This document shows, in pieces, positions 1 through 8,514 of a DNA stretch of 64,000 nucleotides. The DNA is from Leisingera methylohalidivorans DSM 14336. GTDB lineage: Bacteria > Pseudomonadota > Alphaproteobacteria > Rhodobacterales > Rhodobacteraceae. The stretch spans positions 40,991 through 104,990 of the forward strand of contig NC_023146.1 in NCBI RefSeq assembly GCF_000511355.1. The letters run 5' to 3'. The position numbers were made by a program, and so were the translations under genes. Every line of letters starts with the position of its first letter. Position 1 is the stretch's first letter. The notes beneath the pieces are model-generated. The model worked only from the letters and a program-made list of their open reading frames with translations. It was not told the DNA's origin and did not search any database.

Positions 1-831
1 GCTGAAGGGTTTGAAGTTGTCTGTATGGAAGCGCGTCAGGTGAGCGCCGCACTATCGGCGATGCGCAACAAGACGGATCGGAACGATGCTCGGGGAATTG
101 CTCAAGTCCTGCGCACGGGGTGGTTCAGCCCCGTTCATATGAAGAGCCGGGAGGCGCACGGCATTCGGGCGCTTCTGAGCACACGGAAAGCTCTGCTGAG
201 CAAGACCATTGATCTGGCCAACGAAGTGCGCGGTCTTTTGAAGATCTTCGGTATCCGCCTGCCCAAAACAGTGCAGCATGGCAGCTTTGACGATATGGTC
301 CGGCCAATGGTCGAGATGGACGAGGTGTTGGCCCATGCCTTGCTGCCGCTGCTTGATGCCCGGTTGGCGCTGCACCAACACTTCCTGGAACTGGACCGGC
401 GGGTTAAACGCGCGGCCCGCCAGGATGAGGTCTGCCTGCGCCTGATGACGGCCCCCGGCGTGGGCCCGGTTACAGCATTGACCTTCAAGGCTGCGGTTGA
501 TGACCCCGCGCGTTTCAAACGATCTCGCACCGTGGCCGCTCACTTTGGTTTGACGCCCTGAAGATACCGGTCCGGTGAACAAGATAATCCCGGTCGAATA
601 TCCAAGGCCGGGGATCGAGACGTGAGGGCGACACTTTACGCCGCCGCAAACGCCTTGCTGGTACGAACCAAGGCGGGCTCTCAGATCAAATCATGGGGGA
701 TGCGATTAATGCGCACCAAGGGGCGCCGCCGCGCTGTCGTGGCTGTCGCCCGCAAACTGGCCGTTCTGCTCCATCGCATGTGGGCAGATAGCGCCGAGTT
801 CCGTTCAGGGACGGTGGAGGGCATGGCATGA
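1..831 (+). pseudogene. IS110-family transposase, nonsense-interrupted, 5' end outside window
   Basis: The frame is open from base 1 (residues AEGFEVVCMEARQV), so the gene begins before the window. The visible protein has the RuvC-like DEDD region typical of IS110 (KTDRNDARG at about 70-96) and the C-terminal transposase_20 domain (GVGPVTALTF from 457). A TGA at 559-561 follows HFGLTP. The same frame then continues with RYRSGEQDNPGRISKAGD and runs to a second stop at 829-831, so one in-frame nonsense codon (probably from CGA) splits the C-terminal catalytic domain. The element is probably dead unless the stop is read through. Family assignment is firm; the subgroup is not determined. Confidence 0.85.
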
Positions 832-1082
832 CCTAATAGCCCAATACCAAAACTGAACGGGATCGTCCTCACCGGACGAGGTTCGTGGAAGAAGCCGAAA
901 GTGTCTGCTGCGCAACGAGAAGCGCGTCCGAAAGCGAGGCTCTCCACAACCAATCCGGCACATGCGTGCAGCGATGCCTCACCCGGCATCACCCAGACTG
1001 CGAAGAGAAGCGTGACCCGGATGAGCGGCAAAGATCCCGTACAAGGAAGGAAAACGAGCTTGACCCGAACGCCCATTTAGAG
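832..1082 (+). other. 3' non-coding end of the IS110 element
   Basis: About 250 bases without a recognisable protein lie between the transposase stop and the point where integrase homology begins (around 1083). IS110-family elements carry a non-coding end that specifies the guide (bridge) RNA; in the IS1111 branch it lies downstream of the transposase. A short hairpin CCTC/GAGG sits at 867-881. The IS edge is inferred from the start of integrase-like sequence, not from seen terminal repeats. Confidence 0.4.
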
Positions 1083-2324
1083 AAGCAGACACTCGGGCGG
1101 GCCGATGCGATCCCCCTGCCCCAGGCTCGCGAGCTGGCCCGCACGCTGCTCGACGGCGTGGAAAAAGGTAGCGCTCCGGATGCCGCCCCGACGGTGGCCG
1201 CCTTCAGCCGCCACTATCTCAAGGATCTCGCCCCGAGCTGGAAACCGGCCACGCATCGCGCCCATGCACATGACGTCGAGCACCTCATCCTCCCCTATCT
1301 GGGCAGAAAGCGGCTCAATCAGGTGATCCGGGCAGATTTGGTTTCCTGGAAAGGCGGGTTGCCCGGCAGTGCTGCCAGCGGCAACCGGGCATTGGCCGTT
1401 TTGTCCGGCATGATGCGCCACGCGGAACTGCTTGGCCTCCAGCCGCCCGGCAGCAACCCTTGCAAGGGGCTGAGGCGCCGCAAGACAAGCTTCAAGGCCA
1501 CCTATCTCTCCGAGGCACAGTGGGCCCGGCTGGGAGCTGCTTTGCGGCGGCTTGAGGAAACCCACCCTCGTGAGGCAGGCTGCTTCCGCTTTCTCGCCCT
1601 CACCGGCTGCCGCAAAGGGGAAGCCCTCGCCCTCCGCTGGGACATGATCGATGGTCCGCGCTGTGCTCTGCCAGATGCCAAGTCCGGACCGCGCGCGATC
1701 TGGCTCGGGCGCCCTGCAAAACGGGTTCTGGCCTCCTTTCCGCGCAGCAACCAGTACGTGTTCGGTGAGGGCAAGGACCCAATGCCGGACCACCGGATTG
1801 ACAGGGTCTGGCGCAAGCTCCGGCAGAGCGCAAAACTTGATGGGGTCCGCCTGCATGATCTGCGCCACAGCTTTGCGTCGGCGGGGATCAATGCCGGGCT
1901 GGATCTGCGCGTGATCGGCGGACTGCTGGGCCATTCCGATCTCGCAACCACCGAAGGCTATGCGCATTTGGAGGACCGCACCATCAAGGCTGCAAGCCAG
2001 CGCGTTGGCACCCATCTGGAAAAGATCGTCAAGGCTCCGGCCTCGGGGCGCGGAGCCGGCCGTTCTCTTTACCAGCGCTTCTGCAGATCGTCCCTCTCCA
2101 TCGACGCCTTCTGCGCTGAAAACGGGATCGACCCTGCCACCTTCCGGAACGGGCTGGTCGCATGGGTAACCGCACCTCGCGCATTCTGGATGCAAACAGC
2201 CAGATCACAATTGACAGCTACACCTATCCGTCCATCTCCAACCGGCTGCAATCCGTGGCCGGGGGCGGCAGCAGCCGGGCGCTGGGGTATGACAATGCAG
2301 GCAATGTCATCTCCGACAATCTAG
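885..2324 (+). pseudogene. Tyrosine recombinase/integrase, 5' truncated by IS and 3' fused into Rhs sequence
   Basis: Only about bases 1083-2165 look like native integrase. The frame enters inside the arm-binding region (TLGRADAIPLPQARELA), so the true N-terminus is missing and the first ~65 codons are IS-derived. The core-binding and catalytic domains are present, with the tyrosine-recombinase residues R243 (TGCRKGE), H324/R327 (HDLRH), H350 (LLGHS) and Y359 (TEGYAH), numbered in this open frame. After about residue 428 the frame runs out of phase into YD-repeat DNA, so the C-terminus is an artefact. The catalytic core looks intact, but loss of the arm domain makes normal function unlikely. 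It was probably the integrase of a genomic island. Confidence 0.75.
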
Positions 2325-3376
2325 GCGGCAGCCAGTATACCTACACCTACAACGCCGCAAACCGGATGAGCAGTTTCTCGGTCGGCGGCCTGCTGGAGGC
2401 GGAATACGGCTACAACGCGCTTGGTCAGCAGGTGATCCGGCGGCTGACGGCGGAAGGCAAGACGCTGCATGTGATCCACGACGCGGACGGCAACCGGATC
2501 GCTGAGTATGAATATGATCCGGTCAGCCAAAGCTCCACCCTGCTACGCGAGTATGTCTGGCTGGAGGGTGAGCCGGTTGCGGTGGTGGAGAATGACCAGA
2601 TCTACTACATCCGCACCGACCACATCGGCCGCCCGGCTTTTGCCACCGACAGTGCGGGGGTGAAGGTCTGGGAGGCATACTATCTGCCCTTTGGCGGCGT
2701 GCATGTCTCAACCGGCGCAAACAGCGACTTGCGCTTCCCGGGCCAGTGGTTCCAGAGTGAGACCGGGCTGCACCAGAACTGGATGCGGGATTATGATCCC
2801 ACCACCGGGCGCTACATGCAGGCGGATCCGCTGGGGCTGATCGACGGGCCGAGCGTTTATGGGTACGCGCTGCAGAACCCGGGGCGGTATATTGATCCGC
2901 GAGGGGAACAGGCCGGTGTATTCAATGGAGATGGAACAGTCAGTTTGCCCGGTGATGCCGGAGGCGGTTCGAGTGGATTGGGTAGCCTTGGCTCTCTAGG
3001 CGCCAAACTCGGTGGGCGTTTGGCAGGCGGAGTCCTTGGTGGTATTCTGAGCCCCACAACGCCAGGAAACGGTGAGTATACTCCTTCGCTTGATCAGGTT
3101 GCCCAAGAAAATGGTTGGTGTGGCGATCCATGCGAGTACTTGGAAAACAAAGTTAATGAACTCAAAACGCGCAGCGAGTCATTGGGAAGTTGCAAAGGAG
3201 GAATGTCACGGGCCCAATTGCGTGATAGGTACAACGTTTTTCGAAAGTTGGCGTTCAAGCGTCAGGAACGAGATCAAATCTGCCACGGCGCAAGCGATGC
3301 TGGGCACATGACCGCTGTAACTAAGGCATTGAACCGGATGAGGAAATGTAAGAGGTTGCTTGGAAATGGATTTTGA
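2162..3376 (+). CDS. Orphan Rhs/YD-repeat C-terminus with polymorphic toxin tip (5' truncated)
   Basis: The first residues MGNRTSRI match the inside of a YD repeat, so the large N-terminal shell of an Rhs protein is lost. Residues 40-130 contain YD-type repeats. Residues ~150-247 are the RHS core (TDHIGRPAFATDSAGVKVWE, then DPTTGRYMQADPLGLIDG) ending in the conserved DPRG. A glycine-rich linker (265-305) leads to a Cys-rich helical tip (315-404; CGDPCEYLE, CHGASDAGHM) that I cannot place in a known toxin family. Base composition drops sharply from ~3080, as expected for a swapped tip. The gene is followed by an overlapping small gene that fits an immunity protein. Whether this fragment is translated is uncertain; no strong ribosome site precedes ATG 2162. 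Confidence 0.75.
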   Translation: MGNRTSRILDANSQITIDSYTYPSISNRLQSVAGGGSSRALGYDNAGNVISDNLGGSQYTYTYNAANRMSSFSVGGLLEAEYGYNALGQQVIRRLTAEGKTLHVIHDADGNRIAEYEYDPVSQSSTLLREYVWLEGEPVAVVENDQIYYIRTDHIGRPAFATDSAGVKVWEAYYLPFGGVHVSTGANSDLRFPGQWFQSETGLHQNWMRDYDPTTGRYMQADPLGLIDGPSVYGYALQNPGRYIDPRGEQAGVFNGDGTVSLPGDAGGGSSGLGSLGSLGAKLGGRLAGGVLGGILSPTTPGNGEYTPSLDQVAQENGWCGDPCEYLENKVNELKTRSESLGSCKGGMSRAQLRDRYNVFRKLAFKRQERDQICHGASDAGHMTAVTKALNRMRKCKRLLGNGF

Positions 3377-3890
3377 CAGCGCGGTTGAGAGAATGGCGCC
3401 AATTCAGCGGCCCAAAGGGAAGCTGTCCGAAGCCTCCCTTCCCAAGGAAGTTAGAAACGCCCTGAGAGTAATTCGCGATGTCGATCTGAGGGAGGTGGAC
3501 GTCAGTAGGTATGCTGCTGCATTAAGCGAAATTCTAGATTGGGCGCCTCCCGAAGAATACATATACGTTCTTAAATGTTTAATTGTTAGCTATTATCGAG
3601 ATGGTAAAAAAATTTCATCTGTAACGGAAGCATTTATTTATGACCTTTCCGGCCAGCCTTCGAAATCAAAGAACCCTTTCTTGTGGCCGGACCCGTTTGG
3701 TCAGCGTTGGTTACGGCTGACGAAAGGTGAAATATCTTTGATACGAGATTGGCTATATGAAATTAAAGTACAGGTGTCCGCTGAAGGCAAGTATAAGGGA
3801 TTCCTTGATGAAGTTGAATTATCTGATGCCCTTCGTACACTTGATTGTATCAGCGATCGAGAAGAGGGCGATATGGTAATAAAATTGTAG
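3366..3890 (+). CDS. Candidate immunity protein for the Rhs tip
   Basis: A 174-aa protein of no family I recognise. It overlaps the 3' end of the Rhs gene by 11 bases. ATG 3366 is preferred because AGAGG lies at 3351-3355, 10 bases upstream; an in-frame TTG at 3360 is the alternative start. It is AT-rich compared with the surroundings, has no signal peptide or membrane segment, and is acidic (DVDLREVDVS, DREEGDM). Position, overlap and composition are those of immunity genes following Rhs/CDI toxin tips; the function is inferred from that alone. Confidence 0.6.
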   Translation: MDFDSAVERMAPIQRPKGKLSEASLPKEVRNALRVIRDVDLREVDVSRYAAALSEILDWAPPEEYIYVLKCLIVSYYRDGKKISSVTEAFIYDLSGQPSKSKNPFLWPDPFGQRWLRLTKGEISLIRDWLYEIKVQVSAEGKYKGFLDEVELSDALRTLDCISDREEGDMVIKL

Positions 3891-3951
3891 CTGCATTCTT
3901 GTTCTGGTTTTGACTGTTAGAACATTGACATGCTTTCTCCTATTAACTGAA

Positions 3952-4353
3952 TTATTTTTGTAATATCCAAGTATTTGTATCTTTTGGTTGCCTGGAATCC
4001 GTGTGCCTTAGTGTAGTTGGCGCCACTGGCTGCGTGTAGTTAATCGAGAGGCTAGTTCTGTTTAGTCGTCGCCATTTATTCTCTATAGTCACCCAGTTCG
4101 GCACACTTTTCAGCCCCGTCCGGGCAGCCAATTGCCGGAGCGGCAGTCCTCTGCCGCCGCTTTTCGCAATCGCCGCCCAAATCCGGAACTGTTCCGGCGT
4201 CAGCAGCGCCTGGGCGGTACGTTCCGGGGTGCGGAACACATCCACCAGCCCGCCCGGGTCCTGTGCCACGATCCGGTAGTCCTCGCCGTTGAACCGCACC
4301 GGAAACGGCCTGCTGTTGAGCTTCAGGGCGGTGTCTTCGTCAAAGCGGATCAT
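3952..4353 (-). CDS. Hypothetical protein with winged-helix-like segment; 3' end possibly replaced
   Basis: A 133-aa unknown. The N-terminal 80 residues are encoded by GC-rich DNA and include LTPEQFRIWAAIAKSGGRGL, followed by LRQLAARTGLKSVP, which could form a helix-turn-helix. From about base 4110 downward the DNA becomes AT-rich and the protein tail (NKWRRLNRTSLSINYTQ) looks non-native. The simplest reading is a gene whose 3' end was cut when the Rhs tip cassette arrived. No function is assigned. Confidence 0.45.
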   Translation of the reverse strand: MIRFDEDTALKLNSRPFPVRFNGEDYRIVAQDPGGLVDVFRTPERTAQALLTPEQFRIWAAIAKSGGRGLPLRQLAARTGLKSVPNWVTIENKWRRLNRTSLSINYTQPVAPTTLRHTDSRQPKDTNTWILQK

Positions 4354-4402
4354 TGCAGCGTCTGCCCGCCCAACGCCTTAGGCGCTTCGGCGGCAAAGTG
4401 TC

Positions 4403-5413
4403 TTATCTCTCGTTGAGCAATGCAGTTTGGCTTATCGAGATTGTTCCTGGGGCCAGATAACTAGGTAAATTTGGTGGTAGCAAAACGGAAAGAGTTTGCA
4501 ACCTTTTGCAAGTGCGCTCCCGAGCTTCCAGAAGATGGAATTCCAGCAGTGAAGCTGCGGCGGCGGTATCGTTACGCGCAAGTGCTTCGAGAACCGCGAT
4601 ATGCTCCAGAATGAGACGGCTGGTCCCCGGAGAGCGGCCCAGAAGCAGGCGGAACATTTCATTGATTGCTAGGACCAGGCGTGATTTTTGAAGGGTCTTG
4701 AGCAAGTGGCTGTTGGGACAGCCAGACAGCGCCTCCACATGCAAGGCGTTTTCCATCTTGGAAATGTCCTCTGCGTCCGGTTCCCTTTCTTGGCGGCCAA
4801 GTTCCCTTGCTTGCGCCAAGGCCCGTTCAATGTGGCTTTTTGCGATGTTGGGCGCGGCCTCTGCCAGGGCGACGGGTTCCAATAGGATGCGCAACTGATA
4901 GTGATTGCGCACGTCCATGGCAGTCAACACCGGCAGCACCCATTTCGAGCGTTCATTCTTTTCAACGATCCCTGAACTGCGGAGCTGTGAGAGCATATCA
5001 CGGACGACCGTCCGGCTGACGGAAAAGTGCTCAGTCAGCTTCCCTTCGTTGATTTCCAGAGGACCGAAAGGAAGTGCGCGGATCAGCTCTTCGCGCAGGA
5101 CTGGCAAGATTTGATCAGGGTTGGAAAGAGCCCGTGGAACCTTGTCTCTTGCCGTTAGATCGAACAGGGCCTGTTCAATAGAATCCCGACGGGGCAGCAC
5201 AGAAGAATCAGTCCCGACCAGAAAGCCCCGGCCTTCGAAACGGGTGATCATTTTCCCAATATGAAGCTCTGCGAGCGCCTTTCTGATCGTGGTTCTGCTG
5301 GTACCAAAATGCCGGGCTAATGGCTCTTCGGTCAAAACTTGACCCGCCTCCAAACGCCCAGAAACCATAGCGTCCCTGATCGCTTCGGAAATCGACATAT
5401 ATCTGGGAATCAT
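4403..5413 (-). CDS. GntR/FadR-family regulator with two winged-helix domains
   Basis: A 336-aa protein with an unusual layout. The first GntR winged helix is at residues ~1-70 (LARHFGTSRTTIRKALAEL), the second at ~100-165 (LTEHFSVSRTVVRDMLSQLR), followed by an FCD-type all-helical ligand domain (~170-310, starting near MDVRNHYQLRILLEPVAL). Ordinary FadR-type proteins have one winged helix and ~230 residues. ATG 5413 is chosen over an in-frame TTG at 5419. It is divergent from the NCS1-permease operon, and a perfect 9-bp inverted repeat in the gap is a likely operator. It probably controls that operon in response to the imported compound or a breakdown product. Confidence 0.85.
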   Translation of the reverse strand: MIPRYMSISEAIRDAMVSGRLEAGQVLTEEPLARHFGTSRTTIRKALAELHIGKMITRFEGRGFLVGTDSSVLPRRDSIEQALFDLTARDKVPRALSNPDQILPVLREELIRALPFGPLEINEGKLTEHFSVSRTVVRDMLSQLRSSGIVEKNERSKWVLPVLTAMDVRNHYQLRILLEPVALAEAAPNIAKSHIERALAQARELGRQEREPDAEDISKMENALHVEALSGCPNSHLLKTLQKSRLVLAINEMFRLLLGRSPGTSRLILEHIAVLEALARNDTAAAASLLEFHLLEARERTCKRLQTLSVLLPPNLPSYLAPGTISISQTALLNER

Positions 5414-5550
5414 AGACAAATTTCAAACTTCGCCGTTGCGTTCCGTTGCTGGTACTGGACTGGCCGCCGACTTGTGTTGCGGGGCGAGGCCTTCGACCTC
5501 ACGTACCTTAGGTTGCCCGGCCGGAAAACAAAAGGCTTCCCTTTCAGAAA

Positions 5551-5578
5551 AATGATCTTATGAATACTAAAGATCATT
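5551..5578. promoter_or_regulatory. 9-bp perfect inverted repeat upstream of the NCS1 operon (candidate operator)
   Basis: AATGATCTT at 5551-5559 and AAGATCATT at 5570-5578, separated by 10 bases, end 20 bases before the permease ATG. It lies in the gap shared with the divergent tandem-winged-helix GntR gene. The arms are seen directly; binding by that regulator is inferred. Confidence 0.5.
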
Positions 5579-5598
5579 AATGTGGGAGAGGACACAAG

Positions 5599-7107
5599 AT
5601 GGCATACACGGAAGCGGCAGCGCAGCGCCCGACGGCGGATGAAAAATCACATCTGTTAGAAGCTTCAATTTTGCCGGTCTGGCTGAATCAGCGAACCATT
5701 GGCGGACTAGGCTACGTGTGGATCTGGATTGGTATGGCGGTCATTATCGCGACCTTCCAGCTGGGCGCGGGCGGGGTTGCCGGATTGCCGCTGACGACGG
5801 TGATCGGGACCATTTTCCTTGCCAATCTTGTGCTTGGGTTGGTGATGGCGCTCACGGCGGATATCGGCACCGAGCACGGCATCAGCTTTGCCGTCTATCT
5901 GCGGGCGCCCTTTGGGACCATTGGCACACATTTGCCTTCGGTAACGCGGGGAATTGTCGCAGCTGCATGGTTCGGCATTCAGACCTACCTCGGGGCGCTC
6001 GCACTGAACGGTATCGTGTCCTACTTAGGCGGGTTTGACAGCTGGGTGTTCTGGTATGTCGTGTTCGGCTTGGTCCAGATCATCAACACCGCTATGGGCA
6101 TCCGGGCAGTTCAGCTGCTCGCCAGTATTGCGGCCCCCGCGATCATCGCGATCTCGATCTGGATGTATTTCACCCTCGAGAACGTCGCTTCGGCGGGCGG
6201 GCACAACATCTGGACCTTTGCCGGCGATGCGGAAATGAGCGTTGTTGCGCTCTTCGTGGCCAACATGGCGTTCTGGTCGGCGCTTGCGGTGGATATTCCC
6301 AATATCACCCGGTTTCTGAAGACGGACGGAGGCGAGAAAAGCTTCTTCCGCCGCAACCGCAATATCTTTGCGGCGCAGTTCATCGCCCTGCCGGTGGCGC
6401 AGAGCTGGATCGCGCTGATCGGGGCGGTTTCCTTTATCGCAACCGGGGACTGGAATCCGATCAATGTCATTCAGGCACAGGGGACCGGGGTCACGCTGAT
6501 TGTGCTGCTGGCGATGGTCATCCTGGCGCAATGGTCCACCAACACCAGCGCAAACCTGATCCCTGCCGCGCTTACCTTCGTGAACGCTGGCGCGCCTCGC
6601 ATCACCTATGCGATGGGTATCGTGATTGCGGGCATCGTTGGCACGCTCACCATGCCCTGGCTGATCCTGAACCACCTGTTCACCTACCTCGGCATGTATG
6701 GCGCAATGCTGTCTGCTGTCGGCGGCATCATGGTCTGCGACTATTTTCTGATCCGGGGCCGCCGCCTGAACGTGCCGGACCTGTACCGCGAAGATGGCCA
6801 GTTCCGTTACTTTGGCGGCTGGAACCCGGCTGGTCTGATCGCTTGGGCCATTGGTGGTGGGCTGGCGCTGTATTTCATCCAATACGCTTATGTCGTCGGC
6901 TTCCCGGCTGCGATGGCAGTGTATTTCATCCTGATGAAAGCCTGGGTCCTGCCGCGTCATGAGCAGGCCGAGATCAATGACCCGGACGATGCGAAATACC
7001 TCGCGACATCGGTGGATCTGAACTGGGTCTACACGGCGGAAAACGGCATGCAGCGGGTCAAAACTGCAGACATCCCGTCGGATGCGATCGCTCGCGAAGA
7101 CCTCTAA
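5599..7107 (+). CDS. NCS1-family nucleobase/hydantoin-type permease
   Basis: A 502-aa polytopic membrane protein of the nucleobase:cation symporter-1 family (uracil, cytosine, allantoin and hydantoin permeases), with about 12 hydrophobic spans. Family-like stretches include the N-terminal LPVWLNQRTIGGLGYVWIWI, and DIPNITRF between central helices. GAGAGGA a few bases before ATG 5599 serves as ribosome site. It is the first gene of a plus-strand operon with an amidase and an imidase-like deacetylase, which points to uptake of a cyclic imide, hydantoin or related ureide across the inner membrane. The exact substrate cannot be read from the sequence. Confidence 0.9.
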   Translation: MAYTEAAAQRPTADEKSHLLEASILPVWLNQRTIGGLGYVWIWIGMAVIIATFQLGAGGVAGLPLTTVIGTIFLANLVLGLVMALTADIGTEHGISFAVYLRAPFGTIGTHLPSVTRGIVAAAWFGIQTYLGALALNGIVSYLGGFDSWVFWYVVFGLVQIINTAMGIRAVQLLASIAAPAIIAISIWMYFTLENVASAGGHNIWTFAGDAEMSVVALFVANMAFWSALAVDIPNITRFLKTDGGEKSFFRRNRNIFAAQFIALPVAQSWIALIGAVSFIATGDWNPINVIQAQGTGVTLIVLLAMVILAQWSTNTSANLIPAALTFVNAGAPRITYAMGIVIAGIVGTLTMPWLILNHLFTYLGMYGAMLSAVGGIMVCDYFLIRGRRLNVPDLYREDGQFRYFGGWNPAGLIAWAIGGGLALYFIQYAYVVGFPAAMAVYFILMKAWVLPRHEQAEINDPDDAKYLATSVDLNWVYTAENGMQRVKTADIPSDAIAREDL

Positions 7108-7156
7108 GCCGATCAATCCGGGCGGGGGCACATCGCACCCGCCCATGGAGACCATC

Positions 7157-8503
7157 ATGACAGTGTTTCAAGAACATCACTTAGCCGGGACAACGACAGT
7201 CCCCGTGACGGAGCGGACGGCTGCCGCACTGCGGGCGCTGGAAGGCTGGCAAGAGTCAGGCGCCTGCACCGCAATCACTGCAGCGCGCGCGACGATGCAG
7301 GCCGCACAAGCTGAAGACCGCGCTGCCCGTGGTCAGTCGTTGGGGGCTCTGGACGGGATGAGCGTCCTCTGGAAGGACATTATCGACCAGGCGGGCCAGA
7401 TCATCACCTGCGGCTCGGCCCTGCGCAAATCCGCGCAACCAGCGACGCAGGACGCCGCCTGCGTTACTCTGATCGAGGCCGCCGGCGGCGTATCGCTGGG
7501 CCGGACCGGCCTCTCGGAATTCGCCTTCTCCGGCCTTGGCATCAACCCGCATTTCGGCACACCGCCCTCTGCCCTGTCGGAGACGGTGCCACTGCTGCCG
7601 GGCGGCTCCTCCTCGGGTTCTGCGGTGCTGGTGGCGGCTGGGCTGGCCGATCTGGGGATCGGAACGGATACCTCAGGCTCCGTCCGACTGCCTGCGGCGC
7701 TGAATGGCATCTTTGGTTTCAAGCCCAGTGCGGCCCGCTATGATCGAACCGGCGTGCACGAGCTGTCCCGGACGCTTGATACTGTTGGCACATTGGCGCG
7801 GTCCATTGACGTGCTGCGTTCGGCGGACCAAATTCTGAACACCCAACCAGCCACCAACCCCGGCAAGGCGAAGACCGAAATCCTTGACCTGTCGGAGAGT
7901 CTCGGCCTGGTCTGGGAACCAGAGGTGACTGCGGCCTATCAGGCGGCGCTGAGCCGTATGGCAGCCGCCGGATGGACCGTGCGCCCCGCACATCTGAAAG
8001 CGGTTGACGAGCTGCGTGACCTGACCGCCTCCGAAGGGCCACTGGTGGCGATCGAAGCCCGGCGAAAGTATGCGGATCTGCTGGCAAGCGATGAGGCCAG
8101 CAAGATCGACCCGGTGATCCGCACGCGGCTGCTGCAGGCTCCGGTTCTGAGCGACGCGCAATATGCCGGGTACCTGCGCAAGCGGGAGCAGTTGATTTCA
8201 GGGGGCCGCGCCGAGATCGGGGACAGGCTGCTCGCCTTTCCCACGGTGCCCTCGCTGCGCCACGCGCTGCCGGTCTACCTGAACGACCAGAATGCGGCGC
8301 AGGAACTGAACGCCAGACTGCTCGCCGCCACGATGATCGGGAGCCTGTTGGACTGGCCCGGCCTTGCCGTGCCACTGCGCGACGCGGATGGCCGCGTCGA
8401 AGGTTCGATCCTGCTCTCGGCCGCGTCCGGAAATGATGATGGGCTGCTGACTCAGGTCGAACAGCTCATCCCCGCACTTACCCATCCAATCTTCAACATC
8501 TAA
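7157..8503 (+). CDS. Amidase-signature-family hydrolase (possible half-amidase)
   Basis: A 448-aa amidase-signature enzyme. The Ser-cisSer-Lys triad is visible: Lys ~73 (LWKDIID), cis-Ser ~152 (PGGSSSGS) and nucleophile Ser ~175 ([11 protein letters not shown]). ATG 7157 is chosen because GGAG lies 7 bases upstream at 7147-7150; in-frame ATGs at 7145 and 7082 are possible. It sits between the permease and a cyclic-imide-hydrolase-like protein, so a job in cleaving the half-amide made by imide ring opening is plausible. A paralogue lies at 17534-18802 in a second similar operon. Cytoplasmic; no signal peptide. Confidence 0.85.
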   Translation: MTVFQEHHLAGTTTVPVTERTAAALRALEGWQESGACTAITAARATMQAAQAEDRAARGQSLGALDGMSVLWKDIIDQAGQIITCGSALRKSAQPATQDAACVTLIEAAGGVSLGRTGLSEFAFSGLGINPHFGTPPSALSETVPLLPGGSSSGSAVLVAAGLADLGIGTDTSGSVRLPAALNGIFGFKPSAARYDRTGVHELSRTLDTVGTLARSIDVLRSADQILNTQPATNPGKAKTEILDLSESLGLVWEPEVTAAYQAALSRMAAAGWTVRPAHLKAVDELRDLTASEGPLVAIEARRKYADLLASDEASKIDPVIRTRLLQAPVLSDAQYAGYLRKREQLISGGRAEIGDRLLAFPTVPSLRHALPVYLNDQNAAQELNARLLAATMIGSLLDWPGLAVPLRDADGRVEGSILLSAASGNDDGLLTQVEQLIPALTHPIFNI

Positions 8504-8514
8504 GGGAGAATGAA

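Noticed and set aside
1077..2195. 372-codon minus-strand open frame
   Set aside because: Antisense to the integrase core, whose catalytic residues are clear on the plus strand.
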